Part shown: one piece after another, positions 46,101 through 53,775 of the stretch
How positions within the stretch are numbered: position 1 is the first letter of the stretch
Layout of the letters: the number at the start of each line of letters is the position of its first letter
Assembly (NCBI RefSeq): GCF_037975245.1
Contig: NC_092571.1
Location: 669,501-733,500, forward strand
Direction: 5' to 3'
Length of the DNA: 64,000 nt
Source of the DNA: Apostichopus japonicus
Lineage: Eukaryota > Echinodermata > Holothuroidea > Aspidochirotida > Stichopodidae
Notes under the pieces: generated by a model
Told to the model about the DNA's origin: nothing
The model's input: the letters and a program-made list of their open reading frames with translations, nothing else
Database searches by the model: none
Made by a program: the position numbers and the translations under genes

Positions 46101-48523
46101 TGGGAGTCTTTGTCCCAGGGGACCTGGATCTTGTGTGTCCTGTTAGTTCTGGCAACAGTGACATGCATACTAAATGCCAAGAAATATAACATTGTGAGAA
46201 ACAAAGTCATGCCAACTGCATCCCATTTATGACACCCAACTCCAATAAAACAGGATTATTATATGCAAATATGAAACTTTACAGCATCCATCTGGAAAGG
46301 ATAGAAGCAAATACATAAAATATCGGGCATGAGGAAGTGTATCTGGATGACATGATTCCAGCCGTTGCATCAAACATTAAATAAAAAGCAAGTCGGGTAC
46401 AAGAGAAAAGTACATTGTTGGTCATACAACCCATCAACGAATAAAGTAAACATGGAGAGAGTCTTGTTATGATCATCAATGCCTCTCTCAAGCAGGTCGG
46501 AATCTTTCAGCTGCCACAAGAGTTAAGGCTAATGGATTTATTGTTTTGACCCTAACAAAGCAAGGGTTACAGAAAACTGGCAAATATTACCCCACTATAA
46601 TTTGCAAAACAGTTCTTTGTTTACATCTTGGAGCGCAGCTATGGCAATCGTTACACCTTAATGGTAATAATATCCCCAGCTCAGCAACTTTATTGAATTA
46701 AGAACTATCGTCTCTAACCTACCGGTTATGTGCAACCACGAATAGTCACAACCAAGTGCTGCACTTACCATCCAAAAGAAGGTCTAATTTTGCCGTTTTG
46801 TGAGTGTGCTCCAATTCCTAATTTATCCCCACATGCCTTCATTATTCACAAAAACAAATTAATCTTGATAAATGGTTTCTAACTTCCCAAGACCTGACAG
46901 TGGAGTCTCTTTTATGTAACTCATGTAACAAATTCTTACGTTGTCATTTGCTTTTCATCCTTACACAAAATTTTGCTTCTAGAAGACTGGTCCTGCAGCA
47001 AATTACAACATGCCAGCACCAACAGAATTGTTTTAACCAAGAACACATATAATACATCCATGGCAGTGAAAAAAAGCAGTTTGTTGCCCTATAATCATGC
47101 CATTTCAGGTGTTTACATTCAAGGCAGGAAAATGCAAATAACTCTTGTGAAAAAGGCAATTTCCACCTATAATAAAAATTCTCATGGGAAGCTTTGTATC
47201 ATCAGCTGAGCCAGATGAATTTAAAGCAGGCCACCTAATGATTTTTTATTATTATTATCAGGTTTAAAGGAACTATTTACAAGAGCAGCAGTTTCGGAGG
47301 TTAATTGGCTCCTAAAATTGCTTTTCCTTTACAAGGTTAAGAAATTTGAATACTGCTCTGCGGAACTGTTCATTAGTAGTGCTACCGGTAGTTACTGTCG
47401 TTAAAGTGATTCTAAAGAGACTTTCTAGCCCTCACTGTCAAACAGCAAGAACAACGGTTACAGAAACAAAGTGGATTTCTTGAGTAAACTAACATGAAAA
47501 AAACAAAACTGATACCAAAACAAAATAGCATAAGTAACAGGAAGATAATTGCTGGCATGCCTAGAGTAACATAGCATAAACAAGATAAATGAAATCGATG
47601 CTTAAACAAGCCTATTACATACAGTGAATAGCCGTATCAACAGAAAAATTGCTGCCTTCAGTGGGGAAAAATATCATAAAAGACATATAATTGATTGCCT
47701 AGATTAAATAGATCAAGTAACAGAAACAAACTTCATGCCTAGGGGAAAAAACACATGAATTACAGAAACAAAGTGTTGCATAATGAACCTCATATTTAAA
47801 AAGGTATTACTCCTCCCGACCTTTTAAGAGGATTGTTGGCTAATGCAGTTTCAATCCTCCAAATTCATGCATTTGCAGTTAGTTAATATCGTAACAAACA
47901 TTTCCACTGTTTTAAACATTAGCTTTCAGTAATGCAGATCTCATGTATATGAGTGATATTTCTCAAGTGATTTTATTTTAAGTAATTGGGTCAAATGTCA
48001 GAGACCATAAAAACTATTTCTGGTCCATCTTTACCTGGTAGCAGCATCATTGCTTATTAATGTGTTGGTTACACTTTCTCTTTTCTCTAGAAATATCTAC
48101 TAATGGTTGTCCTCTTGGAACATGCCAGCACCACACACCTCAATCTTCAAATCTTTTGATTGTCACCAAACAAACACACGCACGCACCACGCATCCGACC
48201 CACCGTACCTGACTCCCATCTCTCACACTCCTCCACAGATGCACCTGGCTCACTCAGAAACTAAAATCTTGATATCTACATCAGCATTGATTAATGCAGA
48301 TCATTTGGAAGTGTGTACAAGATATGATAAACTGTGTAGCCTGCATGACGTATTATTTACTTACAAGTGCAGGGAGCTGAGGCTGGTTCGGTTGGTGCTC
48401 TAAATCTTCTTGGCACACAGGTACATTCACTATGACCAGGGTAGTCAGCATGGCTACCAGACGGGCAGGGGCTACAATTAGATCCATCTCCCAGCTGGTC
48501 CTTGTAAGTACCCACAGGACAAG
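12872..48523 (-). CDS. Eph receptor tyrosine kinase, all but the N-terminus (12 exons)
   Basis: In transcript order the exons are 48365-48523, 35464-35772, 32419-32657, 27664-27730, 27313-27424, 18931-18995, 16804-16941, 15263-15510, 14854-15057, 14386-14535, 13850-14019 (or 13813-14019) and 12872-13127. They sum to 704 codons plus stop with no phase break if the 13850 donor is used. Domain order is cysteine-rich segment, FN3, FN3, transmembrane helix, juxtamembrane tyrosines, kinase, SAM and PDZ-type tail, which is the Eph signature. Eph receptors bind membrane-anchored ephrins on neighbouring cells and signal by tyrosine phosphorylation in guidance and boundary formation. All catalytic motifs are present. 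The ephrin-binding domain and signal peptide must lie beyond 64000. EphA versus EphB cannot be decided here; most invertebrates have one Eph gene. Confidence 0.95.
13128..13812 (-). other. Eph intron before the SAM exon
   Basis: It includes a degenerate copy of dispersed family A (13395-13560). A small linker exon could be hidden here, because the 13813 donor and the SAM acceptor differ in phase. I could not identify one. Confidence 0.5.
13395..13560 (+). repeat. Dispersed repeat family A, copy 1
   Basis: Contains the half-site triad (TGACCT at 13399, TGATGT at 13409, CAACCT at 13416), then a TTCTTCTACTCATTATGGCA-type segment and TTACAATGTTTTCAGACTTTGAC. The segments are in the same order as in the copies near 20.3, 41.3 and 42.7 kb, and in the same orientation. 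Confidence 0.75.
13813..14019 (-). CDS. Eph exon: end of the kinase domain (donor uncertain)
   Basis: The acceptor TCTTTATTGCAG|GTTATT is clear. The exon encodes [40 protein letters not shown] and [13 protein letters not shown]. Two donors are possible. CACAGG|GTAACA ends the exon at 13813 (phase 0) and keeps a linker [12 protein letters not shown] that resembles the vertebrate ...LSSGI linker. TTGAG|GTGCCT ends it at 13850 (phase 2) and fits the SAM exon acceptor. The frame then runs on to a stop at 13753-13755, giving a SAM-less tail if the intron is retained. Confidence 0.88.
14020..14385 (-). other. Eph intron with dispersed family B
   Basis: A 366-base GT-AG intron. Most of it is family B copy 2. 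Confidence 0.7.
14200..14340 (+). repeat. Dispersed repeat family B, copy 2
   Basis: Matches 4650-4800: CAAATTGCTATACAAGTCCA, ACAGCAGTGCTTTGCACAGG, AACCAAA and CCTTCAAAAACTGCTACACA. It lies inside a small Eph intron. Confidence 0.65.
14386..14535 (-). CDS. Eph exon: kinase P+1 loop and helix F
   Basis: The acceptor is TTTCTGTTAG|GGTGGC and the donor AACCAAGAT|GTAATT. It is 150 bases, exactly 50 codons, phase 0 at both ends, the same length I recall for the corresponding vertebrate Eph exon. It encodes [40 protein letters not shown] and [10 protein letters not shown]. The APE and DVWS motifs mark kinase subdomains VIII and IX. Confidence 0.96.
14536..14853 (-). other. Eph intron, no feature seen
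   Basis: A 318-base intron between the catalytic-loop exon and the P+1 loop exon. No repeats or open frames of note. Confidence 0.7.
14854..15057 (-). CDS. Eph exon: catalytic loop and DFG
   Basis: The acceptor is ATCTTTACTTAG|GAGAAC and the donor GAGACTAAG|GTAAGA. It is 204 bases, phase 0 at both ends. It encodes [14 protein letters not shown] (catalytic aspartate and asparagine), [11 protein letters not shown], and the start of the activation loop ([11 protein letters not shown]). Joined to GGKIPIRW in the next exon, the loop is about four residues shorter than in human EphB2 as recalled. The loop tyrosine is kept. Confidence 0.96.
15263..15510 (-). CDS. Eph exon: kinase N-lobe and hinge
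   Basis: The acceptor is CCAATTAAG|GTGAAT and the donor TTTTTAAGG|GTGAGT. It is 248 bases, phase 1 to 0. It has the rest of the glycine loop (EFGDVCSG), the ATP lysine in VAVKTLK, the helix-C glutamate in [22 protein letters not shown], and the hinge [16 protein letters not shown] with a threonine gatekeeper. All N-lobe catalytic residues are present. Confidence 0.96.
15511..16803 (-). other. Eph intron, G-rich at one end
   Basis: A 1.3-kb intron splitting the glycine loop. Long G runs lie near 16765-16781, just downstream (minus sense) of the donor. I see nothing else in it. Confidence 0.7.
16804..16941 (-). CDS. Eph exon: juxtamembrane tyrosines and start of kinase
   Basis: The acceptor is ATCCCTTACAG|CTGTCC and the donor GGTGGAG|GTAAGA. 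It is 138 bases, phase 1 at both ends. It contains [17 protein letters not shown], the conserved pair of juxtamembrane tyrosines (YIDPFTYEDPNEAV type) that autoinhibit the kinase until phosphorylated. Then follow [16 protein letters not shown] and the start of the glycine loop, completed as GGGEFG in the next exon. Confidence 0.95.
16942..18930 (-). other. Eph juxtamembrane intron
   Basis: A 2.0-kb AT-rich intron. Its only structured part is the 56-bp repeat at 18549-18755. Confidence 0.7.
18549..18755 (+). repeat. 56-bp tandem repeat, four copies
   Basis: The core ATGGGTCACCTCAACAATAT recurs at 56-base spacing (18567, 18623, 18679) and once more near 18735. The unit also carries GACAATGTCATTTATCTGCA and ACTGTAAATAT. 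Confidence 0.92.
18931..18995 (-). CDS. Eph exon: proximal juxtamembrane segment
   Basis: The acceptor is GATTTCTACCCATAG|AAATAAAG and the donor GGAGAAC|GTAAGT. The 65 bases enter in phase 2 and leave in phase 1, matching both neighbours. The peptide [20 protein letters not shown] carries one tyrosine. An alternative acceptor eight bases later has no pyrimidine tract and the wrong phase. It lies 8.3 kb from the transmembrane exon. Confidence 0.82.
20240..20590 (+). repeat. Dispersed repeat family A, copy 2 (two internal units)
   Basis: Two successive units, each with three TGACCT-like half-sites: 20284, 20294 and 20301; then 20429, 20439 and 20446. They share GTTTACAAGGTTTTCACATT, CACCTCTGTTGACC and the closing CACATATACACATGG..GCCATCATGA segment with the 42.6-42.96 kb copy. 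An open frame on the - strand (20400-20681) falls in this repeat and is not a gene. Confidence 0.8.
21870..23385 (+). repeat. 124-bp higher-order array of four 31-bp subunits
   Basis: The 124-bp unit is four related ~31-mers, each starting CATT(T)GTRTRTRY: one with GTATGCTATACTACGATGAA, one with GTATACTAGACTACATAAGA, one with GCATGGTACAATACAGAGGA and one with ATATGCTACAATACAAAGGA. The centre (about 22000-23050) is nearly perfect. Both edges fade into single 31-mers. Because 124 is not a multiple of three, the same peptide shows up in staggered overlapping frames. Confidence 0.95.
27313..27424 (-). CDS. Eph exon: transmembrane helix
   Basis: The acceptor is TTGTACTCAG|GTGGTG and the donor GGCGAAG|GTTTGT. 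The 112 bases enter in phase 1 and leave in phase 2. After GAYDNPLAT comes a ~27-residue hydrophobic run ([11 protein letters not shown], then [14 protein letters not shown]), then the stop-transfer WRR. The split arginine codon joins in phase with the juxtamembrane exon at 18995. Confidence 0.92.
27664..27730 (-). CDS. Eph exon: last strand of the second FN3 domain
   Basis: The acceptor is TTAATTCGTAG|GTTGCT and the donor CCAGAG|GTAAGC. It is 67 bases, entering in phase 0 and leaving in phase 1. It encodes [19 protein letters not shown] and TTRG. This completes the FN3 G-strand (VxAxNxxGxGxYS pattern) and leads into the extracellular stalk. The exon is too short to notice as an open frame and was found from splice signals and FN3 continuity. 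Confidence 0.9.
27731..32418 (-). other. Eph intron inside the second FN3 domain
   Basis: A 4.7-kb intron. A third of it is the 46-bp array (30130-31690). G/C runs occur near 27840-27857 and 28937-28970. No other gene is seen. Confidence 0.7.
30130..31690 (+). repeat. 46-bp minisatellite, ~34 copies, with 368-bp higher order
   Basis: The unit is GTTATCAAACAGCCAGAGCA, then GCCTGCAGTAGCAGCCTGTA and TGTAAG. Variants (ACAGACAG, AGCAGTCAGTAG, GTTACC, TAGGG) fall in a fixed order. The TAGGGTTATC variant at 30911 recurs at 31279, 368 bases on (8 x 46), and the flanking variants recur with it. Confidence 0.95.
32419..32657 (-). CDS. Eph exon: second fibronectin III domain, main part
   Basis: The acceptor is TTTTTTTCAACAG|TACC and the donor TTTGAG|GTAAAC. 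It enters in phase 1 and leaves in phase 0, 239 bases. It encodes [13 protein letters not shown], the FN3 core [20 protein letters not shown] and [10 protein letters not shown]. The domain finishes in the next exon (27664-27730). Vertebrate Eph genes split this domain too, but at a different spot as I recall. Confidence 0.93.
34010..34275 (+). repeat. 42-bp tandem repeat, six copies
   Basis: The unit is CTGCTTTCTTCTTTGAGCAT, then TGATTCTTTGTTTTACTGCT and CT, at 42-base spacing. The period is a multiple of three, which keeps a serine/leucine-rich frame open on + and a lysine/serine-rich frame on -. Neither looks like a gene. Confidence 0.93.
34840..35172 (+). repeat. 28-bp tandem repeat interrupted by an inverted-repeat element
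   Basis: About 11 copies of GGATTAATCAAGGAGAAATT followed by AATGAACC. Edge copies diverge (GTTTACATGGAC...). After the element ends at 35406 the sequence resumes with an array-like stretch (ATTAAGGACAATTACATTGA, then CTGGA), so the element appears to have inserted into the array. Confidence 0.88.
35173..35406. mobile_element. Short inverted-repeat element, MITE-like
   Basis: An 11-base perfect terminal inverted repeat: AGCTTGCACGG at 35173-35183 and CCGTGCAAGCT at 35396-35406. The body is 234 bases. Inside are palindromes GAAACCGGTTTC and TTTCGGTACCGAAA. It lies within a minisatellite. No target duplication is clear and no transposase frame is present, so it would be non-autonomous. The family is unknown. 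Confidence 0.6.
35464..35772 (-). CDS. Eph exon: first fibronectin III domain
   Basis: The acceptor is TTTTCTGTCAG|CTGCTC and the donor TCACCTG|GTATGT. The 309 bases are in phase 1 at both ends. It begins (S)APREPVNLQ, contains [18 protein letters not shown] (the Eph-specific TGGR.DV.Y...C..C motif), then [11 protein letters not shown] and NATTLSP. Size and boundaries fit vertebrate Eph exon 5, which holds the whole first FN3 domain. Confidence 0.95.
40780..40862 (-). repeat. Possible tRNA-derived SINE head
   Basis: Read on the minus strand, this has GATCAAGGAGTGTTAGCTTC, then CAACC, then CCCCAGTTCGAATC. The GTTCGAATC resembles a pol III B box and the AGTGTTAGC a degenerate A box. The spacing is about right for a tRNA-like fold, but the arms do not pair cleanly, so a working tRNA gene is unlikely. 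Confidence 0.3.
41225..41480 (+). repeat. Dispersed repeat family A, copy 3
   Basis: Has CACATACCAAGTATGAGAAG, then the half-site triad (TGACCC 41357, TTACCT 41366, TGACCT 41373; one base lost in the first spacer), then ACATGCCAAGTATGAAATGT and AACTTGAGATATGTTTACAA. Same order and orientation as the other copies. Confidence 0.8.
42590..42990 (+). repeat. Dispersed repeat family A, copy 4 (two well-preserved units)
   Basis: Two units about 145 bases apart. Triads: TGACCT at 42642, 42652 and 42659; then TGACCT at 42787 and 42797 and TGACCC at 42804. Each is followed by a TTCTTCTACT-type segment and CTTGAGATAT(C). The copy ends in a CA-rich tract (about 42921-42952) and GCCATCATGACTGCATAGGT. 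It is the best-preserved copy in the window. Confidence 0.85.
44555..45180 (+). repeat. 42-bp minisatellite with two sequence subfamilies
   Basis: About 15 copies. Outer copies read GCTGGCCAAGGGGCCAACAG, then ACCAGTGTACTGCCAGATGT and CT. Inner copies read GCTAGCTCCTAAGCCAACAC, then ACCGGCATATAGCAATATGT and CT. Both have a 42-base period and align, so they are one family with a diverged, homogenised middle. The multiple-of-three period gives false open frames on both strands. Confidence 0.93.
48365..48523 (-). CDS. Eph exon: cysteine-rich (EGF-like/GCC2-GCC3) segment
   Basis: The acceptor is TTTTTTCATAG|CTTGTC and the donor TGCACTT|GTAAGT. The 159 bases enter and leave in phase 1. The peptide has [35 protein letters not shown] and APCT. 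This matches vertebrate Eph exon 4 (about 156 bases, ACxxGxF...CxxCP...CxCxxGFFRA...PCT). The next exon upstream, encoding the ephrin-binding domain, is not in the window. Confidence 0.92.
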
Positions 48524-48689
48524 CTATGAAAAAAGAAGAGAACACTTGATGAAAACTGACATTATTTTCTTGTACATGGACAAGTAATCAAGTGATTAGC
48601 TTTTGTCTCACTTACAAAAGATCCCTCTTCCAACATTTTTACATTCTATATCAAAAGTGCTTTCTGTATCATGCTATATATCTTATACT

Positions 48690-48855
48690 ATATGTATCAA
48701 TGTTATATGCTATATGTAGCAATGCTATATGTACCATGCTATATGTATTATGTATCAATGCTATATGTATCAATGCTATATGTATCAATGCTATATGTAT
48801 CAAAGCTATTTGTATCAATGCTGTATGTATCAATGCTATATGTATCAACTGAGGA
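48690..48855 (+). repeat. 15-bp tandem repeat
   Basis: About ten copies of AATGCTATATGTATC, imperfect at the left edge (TATGTACCATGC and TATGTATTATG variants), ending near 48848. Confidence 0.92.
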
Positions 48856-49684
48856 GGAACTAAACTGGGTTATTTGGACTTTGTGAGCGATGAATTAAAC
48901 CATCTTAAAACAACAACAACAATGCAAATTAAAATCTGTTTCCAATTTAGATAGAAATATTTCATGATCCGACTGGCTGCAGACAAAGAAAACACATTAC
49001 TTTGTTATCAAGTATGTAACATGAACCAAAGGTTGTCCACTCTTGTCAAACACAATATAAACTCTTTGCTTTGCAAATGGAAACATCCTTCAAGTTTTGT
49101 TTCATTGATTTTGTTTCAAATGTCAACAAACATTCTGTGGGTAAACACACCCCCCCCCCGCCCCTATGAAGCAGTGATTCTCTGGGGTGCAGAAGCAATA
49201 GGTGGCATCTTCTCTATCCTGGAGACATGCCTTCCAACCATTGCTTCCAGCAACTTATTGATCATTTCTTTCACCAAATGATACTACATCACACTTGTTC
49301 TTTACATGCTGGATCAATACCAGATACTCAACAACCAGGAGGGTAGACAGGCCCAGGATGACGCATTAATCATTGCTATCTTATTTACAGAGAAGAGAAT
49401 AAAGGATGGAGAACCACAGAGATCAGATCATGCAGCTGGCCTTTCCAATCCATTACCTTTATAAATAAAACCATTATATATCATCTTAAGTCAATGTCCA
49501 GTTTAATACCAGCAAGGTGTAAACAACCTGGACTCAACCCTAGCTAGCAAAGGCCTTGGAATCATGTGAAATATACAGTACTCCAATTGTGAGCACATGA
49601 AAATTACTTTACAATTTGTAGTGAGCATTCTTAACCTTCAAATTATTCCCAAGTTCCCAACAATGAATGGAATGTCACGAGAAG

Positions 49685-49895
49685 CTTGAAAACTGGTTAT
49701 CATATTTAATCTCTCTAGCATATTTGGGGGTAATGATGTTTGCAAACTGGTGACCATATCTGATCTTTCTAGCATATATGGGGGAAAAACTGTTTGCAAA
49801 CTTGTGATCATATTCGATCTTTCTAGCAACTTTGGGGTCAATGTTGTTTGCAAACCGGTAACCATAACTGATATTTCTAGCATACTTTGCAGCAC
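49685..49895 (+). repeat. 54-bp tandem repeat, four copies
   Basis: AACTGGT-type starts occur at 49691, 49745, 49799 and 49853, exactly 54 bases apart. The unit includes GATCTTTCTAGCATAT, TTGGGG and TGTTTGCAAACTGGTGA. The 18-codon period gives a false open frame on the minus strand. Confidence 0.92.
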
Positions 49896-51894
49896 TGCTA
49901 TTTCTCTGTAAATGCATGTTCATCAAATCTCATCATTTACAGAACTTCTTAAACAAATGCTTAACTTAAATAAAACTCAATCAATGAAACAAAATTGTAA
50001 CAACAAAATCCACTGGTTTTCTCATAAAATAAACACTTATGAAATGAAGAGTACATAGCACTGTAAGTAATATCTTGCTCTGTAAAGTCAATGATCACAA
50101 TTTTATTAAATTGTCAAATCAGTTTTCATCACTTCCATCTTTGAATATCATTAGCAGAAAGCTTTTCTTTACAAGTGGATACTGTACAAATATCTTGTTA
50201 AAGCATTTCATGTTTGTTAAGCAACAAAACGTTATAATGATCAAATCACCTCTGACAACGTACAAGCACAATCTGCAGATATAGAACAGTGGCAACATGA
50301 AAGCATTGACCACAAAGCAGATTTAATCCAGGTTTTGGGTAGAGAAATGGATGGGACCCGGGGTCATGTACAACTAAACAGCTATAGTTGCTACAAGTTA
50401 CATACACAGACATGGGGATGCAGATGCTCCCCACTTCTACTTGTAGTGTGTCCACATTATAGAATTATAAGTTCCAGCCCACTGTGTATATGATATCTTC
50501 AGTGTTTATGAAATCAGCAGGAGATCTGGCTCTATTTCACTGCATTCAGCCTGGTTTGTTGATGTTGATAGCATGTACATGGTGTCATGCCAGTAAGACA
50601 AGGAGCTACAATGCAGTGTCATGGGTATACAGACCTCTGTATAACATTACACATACCAATGAAAGATCAAATCTCTCTCATTCGGTTAACAAGCACATAA
50701 GACTGCAAGAGTTCCTGCTTACTTTCAGGAAAGTTGTTAAACTTGTCAAAAAGTTGGTAAAGTAAATAAAATTTAACAATAAAGATATTATTTGTAATAA
50801 TGAGGTTGATAACTTCAAAAGAAGAGGAGGGGGGTGAGGTTGATAAATAACCTTACATAATACCATGGACACTAACTTAAACATGTGGACACCTTTGAAG
50901 AAAGAAGTTGAAAGTTTTTAAAGAGTTTAGGAGTAAGTGTTCATTCTTGGTTACAGCCATGATGGGCTTCACTTAGTCATGTTACAATCAACGTAACAAA
51001 CAAACCAATGCTCCCAAATGTTTGATAAGAATGGTTGATTTGAATGTATCTGGATTTATGTTTCACTTCAGTGTCGTTTGCCAGACAATCATAACAGCTA
51101 GAGTTCCTAGAACAAGATATAACATTTGCAGGGATCAAAAGCTATTTGGGAAACAACTAACTCTATCCTGCAGAACAACTTTATTTAAACACATTATCCT
51201 GACTGGCTTAAATATAATCCTCCAACATCATGGTTACTATCCACTCAATATGAAGACTGCCATCACTATGAGAAGCACAGCCTTGATTCAAAAAAGTTGT
51301 TGATCAGCGGACCAATTCCTTCATTGATTTCCTAAGTTGGATTCTGGGCCTGCAGGCTAGCTCGAGGCAGGATTCTTGTTAGAATCCATTCCCAGAAAGA
51401 TAATAGGACCATAAGAGGTTGTGATCAATACTGATTTATGTGAAGTGTAAGATACATCTAAGCCCTTATGTAAAGACTCTCCTATACTGCTGGACTATAG
51501 ATAGATCATGGCAGGGCTTTTGTGGTGGTTCAACAGGCACAATGGGCATTAATTCCCAGATTACATCCACTTACAAGCTATTACATGTTTTTCAGTCTGC
51601 TCATCCTACAGTTGTCCTGTAATTTGTAAACAATATTGTCCACTTCATATAAATGCCTCACAAATATCTAAGAAGGAAAGGATTGTTTCTAGAATACTTT
51701 GAAAGCAGTGCTAGAAATATAGAGAACTAAGCCAAGAGACAGACCTTAGTAGGTACAGGCTTTACAATAAAACCTTGCTGCAGATATCAGTGACTCTCAA
51801 CTTCACTTATACAGAAAGTCATGAAATGTACCTAATATATTTCTTTATGCATACTTATGATATCCACCAACGCAACGTCATGAATAGTGTTCCG

Positions 51895-52020
51895 CTAAAA
51901 ACTTGGTTTCTGATATTTGCAATTTCGGCTGATATTTGCAATTTCGGCAGCATATCGGTACCGATAAATTTAAACCTCACTGCCGATAATGGCAAACCGA
52001 TATTGAACATTTTTTTCACA
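51895..52020. repeat. Palindrome-rich stretch, possible degenerate mobile element
   Basis: Contains CTGATATTTGCAATTTCGG twice in direct tandem (from about 51911 and 51930), then the palindrome ATCGGTACCGAT, then CCGATAATGG and CCGATATTG. The GGTACC-centred palindrome and TTGCAA/T-run context recall the element at 35173-35406, but no terminal repeats were found. Confidence 0.35.
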
Positions 52021-53599
52021 ATAAAGAATTTTTTTTTCTTGTTACTTGCAATGATGTTAGTGTAACAGGCTTATGGTAGGATATAATAGTGAGTGGTATA
52101 GCTTCCTTAACTCATCCCGGAGGGGTCTACAAGGAGTACTTGAATTCATCCAGCACATTGTATCACGTTTGATGTGTGTACATCATAGTTGCTAGCCACA
52201 CACATTAGCTGTGTAACAGGCACCATTTAAATCTGAGTGACTAATTTAACAGCAATCAGCAGTGTTGGTGAACATGGCCTTGCTCACTTTCCAAGGATTT
52301 TGGGTTATTAGTTCCACAACGGTTTCTCTGAGTCAAGGCTAACGTCAGTCCCTCTCTATTCATAACTATCACACATTCACAACAAAAGGTGTTTACTTTC
52401 ACCATTGTGGTAGCATCTTTGTGCAACAGTCGCAGGTTTTTTTACCACCAGAGTTCGCCAAACCTCTGACCTTGGTCATGTTATACAATATCATTTGGTA
52501 AATACCTGGAAGGTGTAAGAGCGGATTGAGGGAGTCTTGTTGCCAGTGCAATTACCTCTCAGCTAGCGTAAATCTCACTGCTTTTCAAATTCACTTCTCA
52601 ATGGAATTGAAAGAACAAAGAAACATCCCCACCACCATCATCATCAACGGGCAAGAAGAAGCCCACTATCAACATGTGCTCATACTAATATATAAGGCAT
52701 TTCTCAAGTATCCTCCTTATACTTAGTCAAATAACACTTTGTAATCTTTTAGCACAAAATGTTTTCACACTATAATTCAAAACATGAGAATACTTTGGAA
52801 TTGGAATAAATAACATTGGAGATTGATGTAAGGTGTTGCAAACATCTTTAAGGCAATCCCTTGACAATGTAGTCTTCTTTGTGCATGTTATTACCTACAG
52901 GTCTCATTTAAGTTTAGATATCTTTAACAGAGAGATATATCTGTGACTACTTGCAGTAATCTTTTTGCCGCCTGTAGCTGATTATGTAAACCATTCCTCC
53001 CGTCTTGGACTATCCTTAGATTAACTCAAGAAGCATCTTCAAGTCAGGCTGAGAGACGGTGTAGTTGCATCTCTCAAGTGGTTTTAGCTACAACCCTCCT
53101 TCAGGCCTGGTTTGCTCCTCCTCCTCCTCTGCATATCCAGCCATCAATTCAACGCTACAAGAGGCTCCGCGGATGAAATTTCACCTCTCAGAGAAAGAGG
53201 GAGAAATGCCAGAATTCTTCATTACAGCATTTTGGGAGTCGAAGTAAGATTGCAAGTGTCTGATTTCAGGTTTAATTTAAATGCAACATTCAGTTGTTTT
53301 CCGTCTTAGACAGTTTTCAGTACATTAAGATCGATACCTCAAAGACAGACGAGGAATTTGAAATTTGGCAAACCTCCATAATATTGATCAATGGAGGCAT
53401 ACTTGACAGCTATGCCCCAACTTTTAAACAAGACTAAAAATAATTTGGAGCCACGCTGTCTTAAAGTTTTATAGCCTGATATCAGATGCCTTAAACAATG
53501 TCATTCTAAGAGGCGTTTCAGGGTTCTGACACTCTTATCAATTTACTGACATGTAATAAACTTACACTTTATATAGTATTTACAGAGTTTTTCACATTT

Positions 53600-53775
53600 T
53601 AGAATTGAGTTCAGCCTCTATTTGCAAGTCTTCAAAGAGGCAACTCACTCAGAAAACATTTGAAGAAACTGCATCTGCTCCACTAAAAAAGACAAATGCC
53701 AGTTATTTCAACATCAAGCGAATTGAGACCGTCGGTGTAATGCACTATATAAATAAGTATTTTTATTATTATTAT
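53600..53775 (+). mobile_element. Probable retroposon (SINE/LINE) 3' tail
   Basis: The stretch ends GTCGGTGTAATGCACTATAT, then AAATAAG and (ATT)n. A 'gcgctatataaataa' string followed by an ATT microsatellite is a typical 3' end of CR1/L2-type or Deu-type retroposons in deuterostomes. The body upstream has no recognised coding sequence. The assignment is from memory of such tails. Confidence 0.45.

Larger units (their letters stand above)
35773..48364 (-). other. Very large Eph intron (12.6 kb)
   Basis: It contains AATATTAC microsatellite (about 36467-36502), G/C runs near 36098-36112, 39037-39052 and 42031-42054, family A copies at 41225-41480 and 42590-42990, a possible tRNA-like stretch near 40780-40860, and the 42-bp array at 44555-45180. 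Short open frames here have no recognisable similarity. Confidence 0.6.
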
